DNA of 64,000 nt from Bacteroidales bacterium (GTDB lineage Bacteria > Bacteroidota > Bacteroidia > Bacteroidales > UBA932), in NCBI GenBank assembly GCA_017625535.1, contig JAGAKR010000023.1, positions 62,001-126,000 of the forward strand, in the 5' to 3' direction. The notes under the pieces were generated by a model. That model was not told the origin of the DNA, did not search any database, and saw only the letters and a program-made list of their open reading frames with translations. The first letter of the stretch is position 1, and the number at the start of each line of letters is the position of its first letter. This document shows positions 32,951-41,811 of the stretch, one piece after another. The translations under genes were made by a program, and so were the position numbers.

Positions 32951-34489
32951 ATGAAAATTAATCTTATTGAATATTTCGTAGAGACTGTAAGATGCTTTGG
33001 CGAAAGAACTGCTATAGTTGATGGAGATCGCAATGTTACCTTCAATGACATAGATTTCCGGGCTCGACAACTAGCACAGGTGATAATTGATACTTGTCAG
33101 TGCAAAAACAAGCCTGTGGCTATGTTTATGCCGAAATGTGCTGAGGCAGCAATAATAGATCTTGCAATTTCATATAGTGGCAATGCGTATATGAATCTTG
33201 ATGTGAAGAACCCTGCTGAGCGCTTGGGGAATATCTTTGCACTCATAAAACCAATTGCTGTAATAACTAATAATCGGTTCTTACATATTGTTGAACCGAT
33301 AGCATCAACTAATGGTACGACTGTCATCTGTATTGATGAGATTGCAGTAGATGCTGCTACACCTTCTCAGGATGCTCTTTTAAATCGCATCGATGACCTA
33401 ATAGACACTGATCCGTATTGTATAATTAATACTAGTGGCTCTACTGGTACTCCAAAGGGGGTAGTATTGAACCATAAAAGTTTTATCGATTTTATGGCTC
33501 AAACATTTGATGAATATTGTTTCTCAGAGAAAGATATAGTTGGTTCTTTGTCACCCGTAGTTTTTGATATTTGGAGTTATGAAATGTGCCTGTTGCAAGG
33601 AAAAGGTGCTAGTATTGTGGTAATACCTGATACGTGGTCCGCTTTTCCTGTGAAGATTCTTCAGTTGATGCAACAACAGAACGTAAGCTATATATTCTGG
33701 GTGCCAACAATCATGGTAAATATTGCAAATATGGGACTTTTGCAGCAAGTTCAGTTACCTACGTTGCGTCTTTGCTGGTATGCTGGAGAGGTTTTCCCAA
33801 CCAAGCAGTTTAATATCTGGAGACATAGTTTGCCACAGACCACTTTCGCTAATTTTTATGGACCAATTGAAATAACTTTAGATTGTGTTTATTATACTGT
33901 TGAACGTGAGATTGCCGATGACGAGCCTATTCCTATAGGAAAAGCGTTCCGTAATACCGATATAATTATCCTTGATGAGAATAATCAGAGAGTTACTATG
34001 GCAAATAAGGAAGGGGAACTTTGTGTGAGGGGAACATCATTGGCTATGGGATACTACAATAATCCAGAGAAAACAGCAGATGCTTTTGTGCAGAATCCAT
34101 TGAACCACAGCTATCCAGAGATTATATATCGTACAGGAGATATGGTACTAATTAATAACCTTGGTGAGATTATCTTCAAAGGACGTAAGGATAGTCTGAT
34201 AAAACATATGGGGTATAGAATTGAGTTGGGTGAGATTGAACATGTCATAATTAATTCACTAAAATTAGTAAAGAATGGGTGTGTAGTATATAATCATGAG
34301 CGCAAAGAAATTACGCTCTATTATGAAGCGGAACAAGCATTTACTTCTGCTGATTTCCGTAAGTCAATAGGCAATGCTTTGCCAAAGTATATGATTCCTG
34401 TAGTTTACCATCATTTGCCTGAGTTGAAGCGTAATACCAATGGCAAGATTGATCGTCTGTACTATAGTAAACTCGTAGAAGAAAGATAA
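32951..34489 (+). CDS. Free-standing amino-acid adenylation enzyme (DltA-like)
   Basis: This 512-residue adenylating enzyme carries the ANL core motifs: A3 NTSGSTGTPKGV (160-171), A4 SPVVFDIWSYEM with Asp206, A5 NFYGPIEIT, A7 YRTGDMV, A8 GRKDSLIKHMGYRIELGEIE and A10 NTNGKIDR with Lys499. Asp206 aligns with the Asp that binds the alpha-amino group in NRPS and DltA domains, so an amino acid is the likely substrate. It has no fused carrier, so it should load a separate one, most simply the carrier at 35345. A5 has Ile where Thr is usual (GPTE). It overlaps the next gene by one base. Confidence 0.85.
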   Translation: MKINLIEYFVETVRCFGERTAIVDGDRNVTFNDIDFRARQLAQVIIDTCQCKNKPVAMFMPKCAEAAIIDLAISYSGNAYMNLDVKNPAERLGNIFALIKPIAVITNNRFLHIVEPIASTNGTTVICIDEIAVDAATPSQDALLNRIDDLIDTDPYCIINTSGSTGTPKGVVLNHKSFIDFMAQTFDEYCFSEKDIVGSLSPVVFDIWSYEMCLLQGKGASIVVIPDTWSAFPVKILQLMQQQNVSYIFWVPTIMVNIANMGLLQQVQLPTLRLCWYAGEVFPTKQFNIWRHSLPQTTFANFYGPIEITLDCVYYTVEREIADDEPIPIGKAFRNTDIIILDENNQRVTMANKEGELCVRGTSLAMGYYNNPEKTADAFVQNPLNHSYPEIIYRTGDMVLINNLGEIIFKGRKDSLIKHMGYRIELGEIEHVIINSLKLVKNGCVVYNHERKEITLYYEAEQAFTSADFRKSIGNALPKYMIPVVYHHLPELKRNTNGKIDRLYYSKLVEER

Positions 34490-35295
34490 TGGAGCAAATA
34501 TTATCTATAGATCAATTACAACGATTGTCCGCTGATATTAGGAAACTACGAATTGGTTACATTACTAATTTTTTCCTTGATCCTGTCAAACACAGAATTT
34601 GGATAGATAAAGGAGATTGTTATTTTGAGAGGAATGGCAATACATTATTTATAATAAAAAAAATGCCAAAGTTTTGGAACGTGTTCTATTGTTCTACGTC
34701 AATTGATAAGATGAATGATGATTTAACAGAGTTTTTGTCTAAGTATAAAGACGCAACGATGTTGTTTGATGTCGTAGGTAGAAAGGAACAGTGTTTGCCT
34801 GTGGTGGAAATATTGCGTAAGAATGGTTTGAGTGTGGTCACATCACTTGTACGTATGGTAAGGATTACTGAACCGATTCATTATGTTAATGATATTAGAA
34901 TCAAAAAGGCTACGGAAACTGATGTGTTGGAGGTAAGTAGATTACTTCACAATTTCTTTGACGAACAGACGGAGCAAATCCCTTATGACGAGGAATTAAT
35001 GGACTATGCCAAGCAAGGGCATATCCTGGTGTGTATGGAAAGTGGTGTATTGGCGGGTTTCTTGATATACGAAATCAATGCCTCTACAAATTATCTTCGC
35101 TATTGGTTCACTCATCCTAACTTCCGTGATAAAAAAGTGGGTTCACATTTATTAAGGGAGTTTTTGAATGAGGGCAAGGAAACTAAACGTCAGTTGCTGT
35201 GGGTGATACAAAGTAATGAGAATGCAGTAGTTCGTTATTATCATTACGGTTTTTCCGAAGAGAATATGTATGACTATGTAATGCGATATACATAA
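34489..35295 (+). CDS. GNAT-family acyltransferase with an extra N-terminal domain
   Basis: The 268-residue protein has a C-terminal GNAT domain (about 130-268) with the acyl-CoA/pantetheine loop RDKKVGSHLLREFL near residues 217-230 and the following strand LLWVIQSNENAVVRYYHYGF. Residues 1-125 may be a degenerate second GNAT-like domain. Such enzymes transfer acyl groups from CoA or carrier proteins to amines. Being translationally coupled to the adenylation gene, it may move the activated aminoacyl group or acylate its amine. The substrate is unknown. Confidence 0.75.
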   Translation: MEQILSIDQLQRLSADIRKLRIGYITNFFLDPVKHRIWIDKGDCYFERNGNTLFIIKKMPKFWNVFYCSTSIDKMNDDLTEFLSKYKDATMLFDVVGRKEQCLPVVEILRKNGLSVVTSLVRMVRITEPIHYVNDIRIKKATETDVLEVSRLLHNFFDEQTEQIPYDEELMDYAKQGHILVCMESGVLAGFLIYEINASTNYLRYWFTHPNFRDKKVGSHLLREFLNEGKETKRQLLWVIQSNENAVVRYYHYGFSEENMYDYVMRYT

Positions 35296-35344
35296 AAATT
35301 ATAGTTTGTATTCTATATTAAAAATTAACTGAATTAGTATAAAG

Positions 35345-35578
35345 ATGAAAAAGCAGATTATTAAGATTCTGACCGAATTGCGTCCTGAGTTTGACTTCAG
35401 TCAAGAAAGCGTGGATTTTATTGAGGAAGGTATGTTGGATTCATTTGATATGGTAAATCTTGTGAATGAACTGGATACTACTTATTGTATATCTATTGAT
35501 GGAGTTGATATTCTGCCTGAGAATTTCTCGACAGTAGAAGCCATTTTGAAACTTCTAGAAAAAAACGGAGTAAAATAA
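35345..35578 (+). CDS. Acyl/peptidyl carrier protein 1
   Basis: The 77-residue acidic four-helix carrier has phosphopantetheine site Ser33 in EEGMLDSFDMVNLV. The hydrophobic residues around the Ser and the preceding GML resemble D-alanyl carrier proteins (DltC) more than the other two carriers here. It follows the adenylation and GNAT genes, so it is the probable partner of the adenylation enzyme. Confidence 0.85.
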   Translation: MKKQIIKILTELRPEFDFSQESVDFIEEGMLDSFDMVNLVNELDTTYCISIDGVDILPENFSTVEAILKLLEKNGVK

Positions 35579-35584
35579 TAATTA

Positions 35585-36649
35585 ATGGATTTTTTTTTCA
35601 AGAATAAAAGAATTAGTGGAATCCTCACTATACTGCCACAAAAGGCTGTTAAATTTGAGGATGAGATGGTAAATTATAACTTCTCGCCAGCTAAAAGTAT
35701 GAAATTGAAGTTGGCAATGGGGTATAATGAGCACCGCATTGCTGCTCCAGGACAGACATCTTCCGATTTTTGTCGTTTTGGTTTGCAATATCTCATTGAC
35801 AACAAATTGATTGAACTTGAAGAGATAGACGCATTGCTCTTTGTGTCTCAATCGCCTGATTATTTTATGCCACCTACTAGTAATGTGTTACATGGACACT
35901 TCCATCTTAAGCAAGACTGCATATGCATGGATATAAATCAAGGTTGTGCTGGATTCGAATTAGGTTTGATTCAAGCATGTTTATTGCTTGACCAGCCTGC
36001 GGTGAAAAAGGTAGTGTTGTTTAATGCTGATGTGCTTAGTCCAAAGGTTAGTTCTCGTGACAGAAACAGTAAGCCTCTTATAGGTGATGCCGCATCCATT
36101 ACCATTGTGGAGAAGTGTAATGAGGAAAATCCAATATATGCCAATATCAAGATGGATGGTTCTGGTGCTTTGGTGCTTAATATTCCAGCGGGTGGTTTCC
36201 GTCTGCCGAGTTCACCAGAAACAGCAATTATGGAAGAAGATGCTGCTGGTAATTTCCGTAGTAAAGATAACTTGGTGATGCAGGGTGATGAGGTGTTTAA
36301 TTTTGTTCAGCGTGAAGTGCCGCCTATGATTGAACATCTATTTGAACAGAGTGGTATAGATCGTAATAATGTGGATTGGTATATGTTTCACCAACCCAAT
36401 AAGTTTATGTTGCATAAGTTGGCTGACAAACTAAGAATACCTCGTGAAAAAATTCCTGCCAATATAGTTGAAAATTTTGGTAATGCTAGTGGAGTTACGG
36501 TACCCACTTGTATTAGTTTCAATCTAGGCAACCAATTAATCAATGGTGAGTTCCAACTCTGTATGGCTGGATTTGGTGTGGGACTTACATGGAGTTCTAT
36601 AATGATGAAGGTAGGATATGTCAAATTTAACGATATTATTGAGTTTTAA
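35585..36649 (+). CDS. KAS III-type 3-oxoacyl-ACP synthase, copy 1
   Basis: The 354-residue thiolase-fold enzyme has a full triad: C121 (INQGCAGFE), H269 (MFHQPN) and N300 (NFGNASG). It differs from the housekeeping FabH (329 residues) throughout, and its N-terminus lacks the usual GxxxPxxxxTN block. It can in principle perform decarboxylative condensation with malonyl-ACP. It sits 6 bases after carrier 1 and 21 bases before carrier 2. Confidence 0.88.
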   Translation: MDFFFKNKRISGILTILPQKAVKFEDEMVNYNFSPAKSMKLKLAMGYNEHRIAAPGQTSSDFCRFGLQYLIDNKLIELEEIDALLFVSQSPDYFMPPTSNVLHGHFHLKQDCICMDINQGCAGFELGLIQACLLLDQPAVKKVVLFNADVLSPKVSSRDRNSKPLIGDAASITIVEKCNEENPIYANIKMDGSGALVLNIPAGGFRLPSSPETAIMEEDAAGNFRSKDNLVMQGDEVFNFVQREVPPMIEHLFEQSGIDRNNVDWYMFHQPNKFMLHKLADKLRIPREKIPANIVENFGNASGVTVPTCISFNLGNQLINGEFQLCMAGFGVGLTWSSIMMKVGYVKFNDIIEF

Positions 36650-36670
36650 CATATAAATATTAATTTAGAA

Positions 36671-36901
36671 ATGGAAATTAAAGAATTTATTAGCAATTTT
36701 GCTGAGCAGTTTGATGATTTGGATGCCAGTATTCTCTCTCCAGAAACAGAATTCAAGGCTCTTGATGATTGGAATAGTCTCGTGGCTCTTTCGGTCATTG
36801 CTATGATTGATGAAGAATATGATGTTACATTGAAAGGAAATGACATAACAGGCTCTAACACCATTCAGGATTTGTATAACACAGTTTGTGAAAGAATGTA
36901 A
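36671..36901 (+). CDS. Acyl carrier protein 2
   Basis: The 76-residue carrier has Ser36 in ALDDWNSLVALSVIAMID. Asn takes the place of the common Asp in the DSL motif, but the Ser is present. With carrier 3 it forms a pair distinct from carrier 1 (DxWxSLxxLS). It lies between the two ketosynthase genes. Confidence 0.85.
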   Translation: MEIKEFISNFAEQFDDLDASILSPETEFKALDDWNSLVALSVIAMIDEEYDVTLKGNDITGSNTIQDLYNTVCERM

Positions 36902-36903
36902 TT

Positions 36904-37941
36904 ATGGCTTTTTTGGAATTAAAAAATGTACGTATAGCAGGTATGTCAGCATGCGTGCCTAAGAGCATTGAATACACAAAAGACAATCCGTATATTTCAG
37001 CAGACTATGACTTTGAGGATTTTATTGAAAAAACAGGAATCCATTCACGCCGCAAGGATGAGAGTTTAGTGACTTCTGATATGTGGTGTGCGGCTGCAGA
37101 GAAACTGATTTGCGACCTTGGTTGGGATAAGAAAGAAATAGATGTCATCATTTCTTGTACCCAAGGACCTGATTATATTGCTCCCTGTACAGCGTGCATT
37201 AGCCAAGATCGATTAGGACTCTCCAAAGAATGCTATGCTGCAGAAATTCCATTAGGCTGTTCTGGTTGGGTATATGGTCTGAGTTATATAGGATCATTAC
37301 TTAGTACGGGATGTATGAAGAAAGGCCTCCTGCTAGTTGGAGATGCAAGGACTGTGCTTCCAACGTCAGACCCGATTGTTGGTTTTGCTGGAACAGCAAC
37401 AGCTATTGAATTTCAGGAAGGTGCTGAAGGTTTTAAATTTCATTTTGGCACTGATGGTAGCGGATATGAAGCTATTATTATTCCTGATGGAGGTGCGCGT
37501 AACCGAATTTCAGCTAAATCATTACAAATGGAAGATATAAATGGACGTCAATTATGTCGTCTTCAATCAAGAATGAATGGCATGGATGTGTTTTCATTTG
37601 CGATTACTACCGCTCCAAAATCAATGAAAAAACTTGCAGAACATTTTAAGCTTAACTTGGAAAGTATAGACTATTGCGTGCTTCATCAGGCTAATATGCA
37701 GATAGATGAAATAATTAGGAATAAGATGAAATTCCCAAAGGAAAAAGTCCCAATGTGCTTACCCGACTTTGGAAATACGTCTTCGGCCTCAATCCCGCTC
37801 ACAATTGTAAGCCAGTTGAGAGGAAAGGTCGAGAATAAATACACAAAGTTCCTTTGTTGCGGCTTTGGTATAGGGCTTTCATGGGGTAGTCTTGCTTTTG
37901 ATTCTGAAGGTATGGTTCTTTCTGATTTAGTAGAAATCTAG
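36904..37941 (+). CDS. KAS III-type 3-oxoacyl-ACP synthase, copy 2
   Basis: The 345-residue enzyme has C119 (IPLGCSGWVYG), H261 (VLHQANM) and N291 (DFGNTSSAS), so it should be active. It is no closer in appearance to copy 1 than to FabH, which suggests a different starter or extension step. The triad surroundings (GCSGW rather than GCAGF) may reshape the acyl pocket. It begins 2 bases after carrier 2. Confidence 0.88.
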   Translation: MAFLELKNVRIAGMSACVPKSIEYTKDNPYISADYDFEDFIEKTGIHSRRKDESLVTSDMWCAAAEKLICDLGWDKKEIDVIISCTQGPDYIAPCTACISQDRLGLSKECYAAEIPLGCSGWVYGLSYIGSLLSTGCMKKGLLLVGDARTVLPTSDPIVGFAGTATAIEFQEGAEGFKFHFGTDGSGYEAIIIPDGGARNRISAKSLQMEDINGRQLCRLQSRMNGMDVFSFAITTAPKSMKKLAEHFKLNLESIDYCVLHQANMQIDEIIRNKMKFPKEKVPMCLPDFGNTSSASIPLTIVSQLRGKVENKYTKFLCCGFGIGLSWGSLAFDSEGMVLSDLVEI

Positions 37942-37952
37942 ATAAGTAATTT

Positions 37953-38708
37953 ATGCAGTATAATCCATTTTCATTAGAAGATAAAACAATCCTTGTGACA
38001 GGTGCTTCTTCAGGTATTGGACAATCTACGGCTGTTGAATGTTCTAAAATGGGAGCTAAAGTGATAATAACAGCTAGAAATCCTGACCGTTTGCAAGAAA
38101 CATTTGAAATGTTACATGGAATAGGTCATCAACAGATTGTTGCAGACCTTTCAAATGAGGTAGATATTGTCAATCTTGTTGATCGACTCCCTAAATTGGA
38201 TGGTTGTGTTAACAATGTAGGTATAGTAATGACAAAGCCATTGCCATTCTACAAAAGAGAGGATGTTGACAGAATGTTTAATACTAACACCTTTTCAATA
38301 GTATTTATCGTCCAACAACTGGTAAAAAAGAAGGTGCTAAATAGGAACTCCTCAATAGTGATAACAACTTCGGCCGGCGGTGTTTTTGGGAATACTCCCG
38401 GCAATGGAATTTACGATATGACAAAATCCGCTTTGCATTCGTTTATGCAGACTGCAGCACTTGAGTTAGCTCATAAAGGAATTCGTTGTAATAGTGTTAA
38501 CCCTGCTATGGTAAATACCCGTATGGCAGAACCCTCAGGGTCAATATCGGAGGAGCAAATACAATTAGATAAGAAACGGTATCCATTGTGTCGTTATGGT
38601 GAACCAAAGGATATTGCATTAGCAATAATCTATTTATTATCAGACGCTTCGAGCTGGGTGACCGGTACAGCTTTAAAAATTGATGGTGGAAGAAATTTAG
38701 TTAGATAG
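37953..38708 (+). CDS. SDR ketoreductase 1 (FabG-like)
   Basis: The 251-residue classical short-chain reductase has the NADP-binding TGASSGIG (16-23), NNVG (87-90), and the catalytic S140, Y154 and K158 (IYDMTKSA). The C-terminus VTGTALKIDGGRNLVR is typical of the family. It would reduce a 3-oxoacyl thioester to the 3-hydroxy form. It lies directly after ketosynthase 2. Confidence 0.88.
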   Translation: MQYNPFSLEDKTILVTGASSGIGQSTAVECSKMGAKVIITARNPDRLQETFEMLHGIGHQQIVADLSNEVDIVNLVDRLPKLDGCVNNVGIVMTKPLPFYKREDVDRMFNTNTFSIVFIVQQLVKKKVLNRNSSIVITTSAGGVFGNTPGNGIYDMTKSALHSFMQTAALELAHKGIRCNSVNPAMVNTRMAEPSGSISEEQIQLDKKRYPLCRYGEPKDIALAIIYLLSDASSWVTGTALKIDGGRNLVR

Positions 38709-38725
38709 AAATTAAAACAATAATA

Positions 38726-38941
38726 ATGGAAGAATTAGTTTCAAAATTAGCAGAAATCTTGGAAATTGATGATTTGGATATAACCAAGAAATTTACAGAT
38801 TATGATGAATGGGATTCGTTGGCTGGCCTTTCGGTATTAGCACTACTTGATTCAGATTATAATACTACAATGAGTGGAAAAGAGATAGCAGCTTTCGAGA
38901 GCATAGAGGCTTTCTGTAAGGAAGTTTTATCAAGAAAATAA
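38726..38941 (+). CDS. Acyl carrier protein 3
   Basis: The 71-residue acidic carrier has Ser31 in DEWDSLAGLSVLALLD. It is very similar in pattern to carrier 2. It lies between the two ketoreductase genes. Confidence 0.86.
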   Translation: MEELVSKLAEILEIDDLDITKKFTDYDEWDSLAGLSVLALLDSDYNTTMSGKEIAAFESIEAFCKEVLSRK

Positions 38942-38950
38942 AATCTGATA

Positions 38951-39679
38951 ATGGAGCATTACATTTTAATAACGGGAGCTTCTTCTGGTATGGGTGCTTT
39001 GTGCGCTAAGCATTTCTCAATTTCTCACAGGCTAATATTGGCTAGTGAGAATATGGAAATGTTGGAGTCTGTATGTAAAGAATGTGCAAATTCCGAAAAA
39101 CATATTTTGTGGCTTTGTAACTTTGCAACTGATCGTGAGTATATAGCAGAATCACTTACCAATTTTTTGAAAATGCATGATGCTGTGGTAGATAAGTATG
39201 TGCATTTTGCCGGGATCACTAGGCTATTGCCTCTAAAAACCTTTTCTATCCCAAATATCGACTTGATTTTTAATGTTAATTTCTTTTCAATCTTGGAGAT
39301 TATTAAGGTATTGCTGAAGAAAACTAATGCAAAGGCTTTGAATAATGTAGTGCTCATTTCTGCCATGGTTAGTGAGCGTGGCAACATTGGGAATTCAATT
39401 TACGCAGCATCAAAAGGTGCAATTAACTCTTTGGTTTATACATTAGCGCGAGAGTTGGCTCCTGAAATTCGTATCAATGCATTGATGCCAGGTGCAATAG
39501 ATACACCTATGTCGGCAAATCTTGATGAGGCATATAAAGAAGAAATGCGTCGCGACACACCTTTAGGATGGGGTACACCTCAGGATGTTGTAGACTATGT
39601 TGATTTTTTATTTAGCAATAAATCAAAATGGATCACTGGGCAAACGTTATTTGTTGATGGAGGCAGAAGTACTAAATAA
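38951..39679 (+). CDS. SDR ketoreductase 2
   Basis: The 242-residue short-chain reductase has TGASSGMG (8-15), catalytic S137, Y151 and K155 (SIYAASKGAINS), and a C-terminus TGQTLFVDGGRSTK. It is only distantly similar to ketoreductase 1. That suggests it acts on a different ketone, for example that of the second elongation round, or with the opposite stereochemistry. Confidence 0.87.
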   Translation: MEHYILITGASSGMGALCAKHFSISHRLILASENMEMLESVCKECANSEKHILWLCNFATDREYIAESLTNFLKMHDAVVDKYVHFAGITRLLPLKTFSIPNIDLIFNVNFFSILEIIKVLLKKTNAKALNNVVLISAMVSERGNIGNSIYAASKGAINSLVYTLARELAPEIRINALMPGAIDTPMSANLDEAYKEEMRRDTPLGWGTPQDVVDYVDFLFSNKSKWITGQTLFVDGGRSTK

Positions 39680-39684
39680 GAATA

Positions 39685-40539
39685 ATGATGAAAGAAATTA
39701 ACCTTTTTTTAGCAAAAGACGGTAGCTGGGTTACCAATAAAACAATGATTGAAACCCTGCTCTCTTTAGGCGCTGATAACTGTGACGTGCTGTATATACA
39801 CACTGCACTTTCATTTGGACAGCCTAATCCTGATTTAAAAAAATCGGTAATGTTGTGTGAATTGTTGAATGTAATCAAATCGTTGGGAGTAAAAACTGTA
39901 TGCATGCCTACTTTTACCTTCAGTTTTTGTAATGGACTTGATTATAATCCTGCAACTTCAGTATCACGTATGGGGGTACTTAATGAATTCTTCCGTAAGC
40001 AAGAAGGTGTTATACGTTCTGCGGACCCATTGATGTCCGTTGCTTTGATGGGAGAAGACAAGGATTTGGTGTCAGGTATAGGTCATATTTCATGTGGCGA
40101 GAATTCAACCTTTGACAAATTGCGTCATCGTGACAATGTTAAATTCCTGTTTCTAGGCCCAAAAATTGGCGATTGTTTAACATATATGCATTATATGGAG
40201 TGGCTATATAGTGTTGATTATCGCTATAATCGCGTGTTTCGTGGTAATGTTACTATTGGTGACAAGTCTTCTGTTGAGGAATATGCTTTATTTGTGCGGT
40301 ATAAGAGTGTAATTCCAAATGCTTCTTCGTATGATTATGAGCAAAAGATGTATAACAATGGAACTGCTTTTATTGCTCCTTGTGGAGATGGAACTATTTC
40401 GATAGTTGATGAAAAAAATGCTTCAGTCGAGTACAAGAAGTGTTTGGATGAGAACCCTTATTATTTTGTAGATTTTGAGAACGGCATTTTCGTAAAGGAT
40501 AAGACATTTATGCTCAATCATGAAATGGTGGCAATGTAA
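39685..40539 (+). CDS. AAC(3)-fold N-acyltransferase
   Basis: The 284-residue protein resembles the aminoglycoside N3-acetyltransferase/YokD family, with the early block VLYIHTALSFG, then TVCMPTFTFSF, the GVLNEFFRKQEGVIRSADPLMSVA core typical of the family, and FLFLGPKIGDCLTYMHYMEW. Members outside resistance acylate amino sugars; AntD in anthrose synthesis is the example I recall. Here it is a candidate for moving the finished hydroxyacyl group to an amino sugar or aminoacyl amine. It overlaps the MBL gene by one base. Resistance is unlikely given the operon. Confidence 0.8.
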   Translation: MMKEINLFLAKDGSWVTNKTMIETLLSLGADNCDVLYIHTALSFGQPNPDLKKSVMLCELLNVIKSLGVKTVCMPTFTFSFCNGLDYNPATSVSRMGVLNEFFRKQEGVIRSADPLMSVALMGEDKDLVSGIGHISCGENSTFDKLRHRDNVKFLFLGPKIGDCLTYMHYMEWLYSVDYRYNRVFRGNVTIGDKSSVEEYALFVRYKSVIPNASSYDYEQKMYNNGTAFIAPCGDGTISIVDEKNASVEYKKCLDENPYYFVDFENGIFVKDKTFMLNHEMVAM

Positions 40540-41189
40540 TGCTAATTATTCATCGAATTATTAATATTCCTGTCCCTTCAAATTCTTATGTGATTTTTGA
40601 TAAGGCAGCAGGGAGAGATTGTATCATTATTGATCCTGGTACAAAGAACAATGAGGAACTAATTGAGTTCTTGGGTAAAGAAAATCTTGTGCCAAGATTT
40701 ATTGTACTTACACACGAGCATTTTGACCATTGTTGGGGCGTGAATCACTTGTTAGAACAGTATCAGGCACCCATTATATGTTCTCAGTCATGTTCTGAAG
40801 CTATCAAGAGCGCTAAACGAAATTGTTCAGTTTTTTATGATAATAGAGGTGCATTTGTTATTATTAGTTATACATTAACTGTTGAGAGGTTAAATTTTAC
40901 TCTGAATATGTGGGGTAAAAATGTAAAGTTCTATTTAACACCTGGCCATACGGAAGCAAGTATTTGCTTTAAGATAGATAGATATTTGTTTACAGGTGAT
41001 ACCCTAATTAAAAATGAAAAAACTGTAACAAAGTTACCTACAGGATCAGTCGAAAAATTAAAAGAATCAATAGGCTTATTAACTGGTTTGCAAGGATCGA
41101 AACTAGTAGTTTATCCAGGACACGGTGAATCTTTTGATTTGAATGAGTACGATTTGAGTATAAGTTTGAATGGCATAATAAATGTTTAG
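40539..41189 (+). CDS. MBL-fold hydrolase (glyoxalase II-like)
   Basis: The 216-residue metallo-beta-lactamase fold has the metal motif H59-x-H61-x-D63-H64 (LTHEHFDHCWG), then TPGHTEAS, FTGDTL and YPGHGE, so both metal sites look complete. Family members often hydrolyse thioesters. As last gene of the operon it may release wrongly primed acyl groups from the carriers or act on the product. It is short for glyoxalase II because it lacks that enzyme's C-terminal glutathione-binding part. Confidence 0.82.
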   Translation: MLIIHRIINIPVPSNSYVIFDKAAGRDCIIIDPGTKNNEELIEFLGKENLVPRFIVLTHEHFDHCWGVNHLLEQYQAPIICSQSCSEAIKSAKRNCSVFYDNRGAFVIISYTLTVERLNFTLNMWGKNVKFYLTPGHTEASICFKIDRYLFTGDTLIKNEKTVTKLPTGSVEKLKESIGLLTGLQGSKLVVYPGHGESFDLNEYDLSISLNGIINV

Positions 41190-41285
41190 TAATATATTGT
41201 TTATTCAAAAATATTATATCTTGTGAATAGATATTAAAACTGTATTAGAAGCGATACTAAAAGAAGAAATTATTTAGAGGTTTGG

Positions 41286-41318
41286 AAGGGCCGCTAATTT
41301 ATTATGGTGGCCCTTTTA
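41286..41318 (+). terminator. Terminator of the acyl operon
   Basis: AAGGGCC, a loop of about 18 bases, then GGCCCTT is followed by TTATT. It lies 97 bases after the last gene and closes the 12-gene unit. Confidence 0.75.
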
Positions 41319-41438
41319 TTAAAATTCTGTATATATCCTGATTGATAGAATATAATAAATTTTCTTGTAAGTATGCGAAGAAATGCATATTGAAGCATGT
41401 GTATATCTCTGCTACTTTTGCATCAAAACGATACGCAC

Positions 41439-41811
41439 ATGCTTACACGAGAGGAAATACTTACAATTGAAGACTATTGTGCAGAGCACAAGATGAGTCA
41501 TAAAGCAAGATTAGCAGAACTTCAAATACCATTCTGGGATTTCTATAAGCCAAAAAGAAATATAGGGAAGAAGACTCAAGCGTAGAAGGACCTGGTCAGT
41601 TTGTCCAATTGGGTTCGGGCGGTATGTTCCAGGGAAAATGCCTGCAGCCATGACAACAGGAAGGGCGGGAAAGCAGGAAAAATAAACATCCTCCAGAGGG
41701 GAAAGCTATCTGACCATTGAACTTCAGACACGATGTGGCACAGCCATGCGAATCCAAGGTGTGATGACACCGGATTATATAAAGGAACTAATCTCAGCAA
41801 GTAATGTTTAG
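41439..41811 (+). pseudogene. IS66 accessory gene 1 (tnpA-like), frameshifted
   Basis: The N-terminus reads MLTREEILTIEDYCAEHKMS to a stop at 41583. The C-terminus (LTIELQTRCGTAMRIQG, ending at the stop 41809-41811) continues in another frame, and the stretch between is scrambled. Confidence 0.75.

Noticed and set aside
32951..38941. Aryl polyene or type II fatty-acid gene cluster
   Set aside because: No KAS I/II pair, chain-length factor, dehydratase or enoyl reductase is present, and both ketosynthases are of the KAS III type.
39685..40539. Aminoglycoside resistance gene
   Set aside because: The fold is shared, but the gene is one of twelve in a carrier-protein operon with overlapping genes; sugar acylation fits better.
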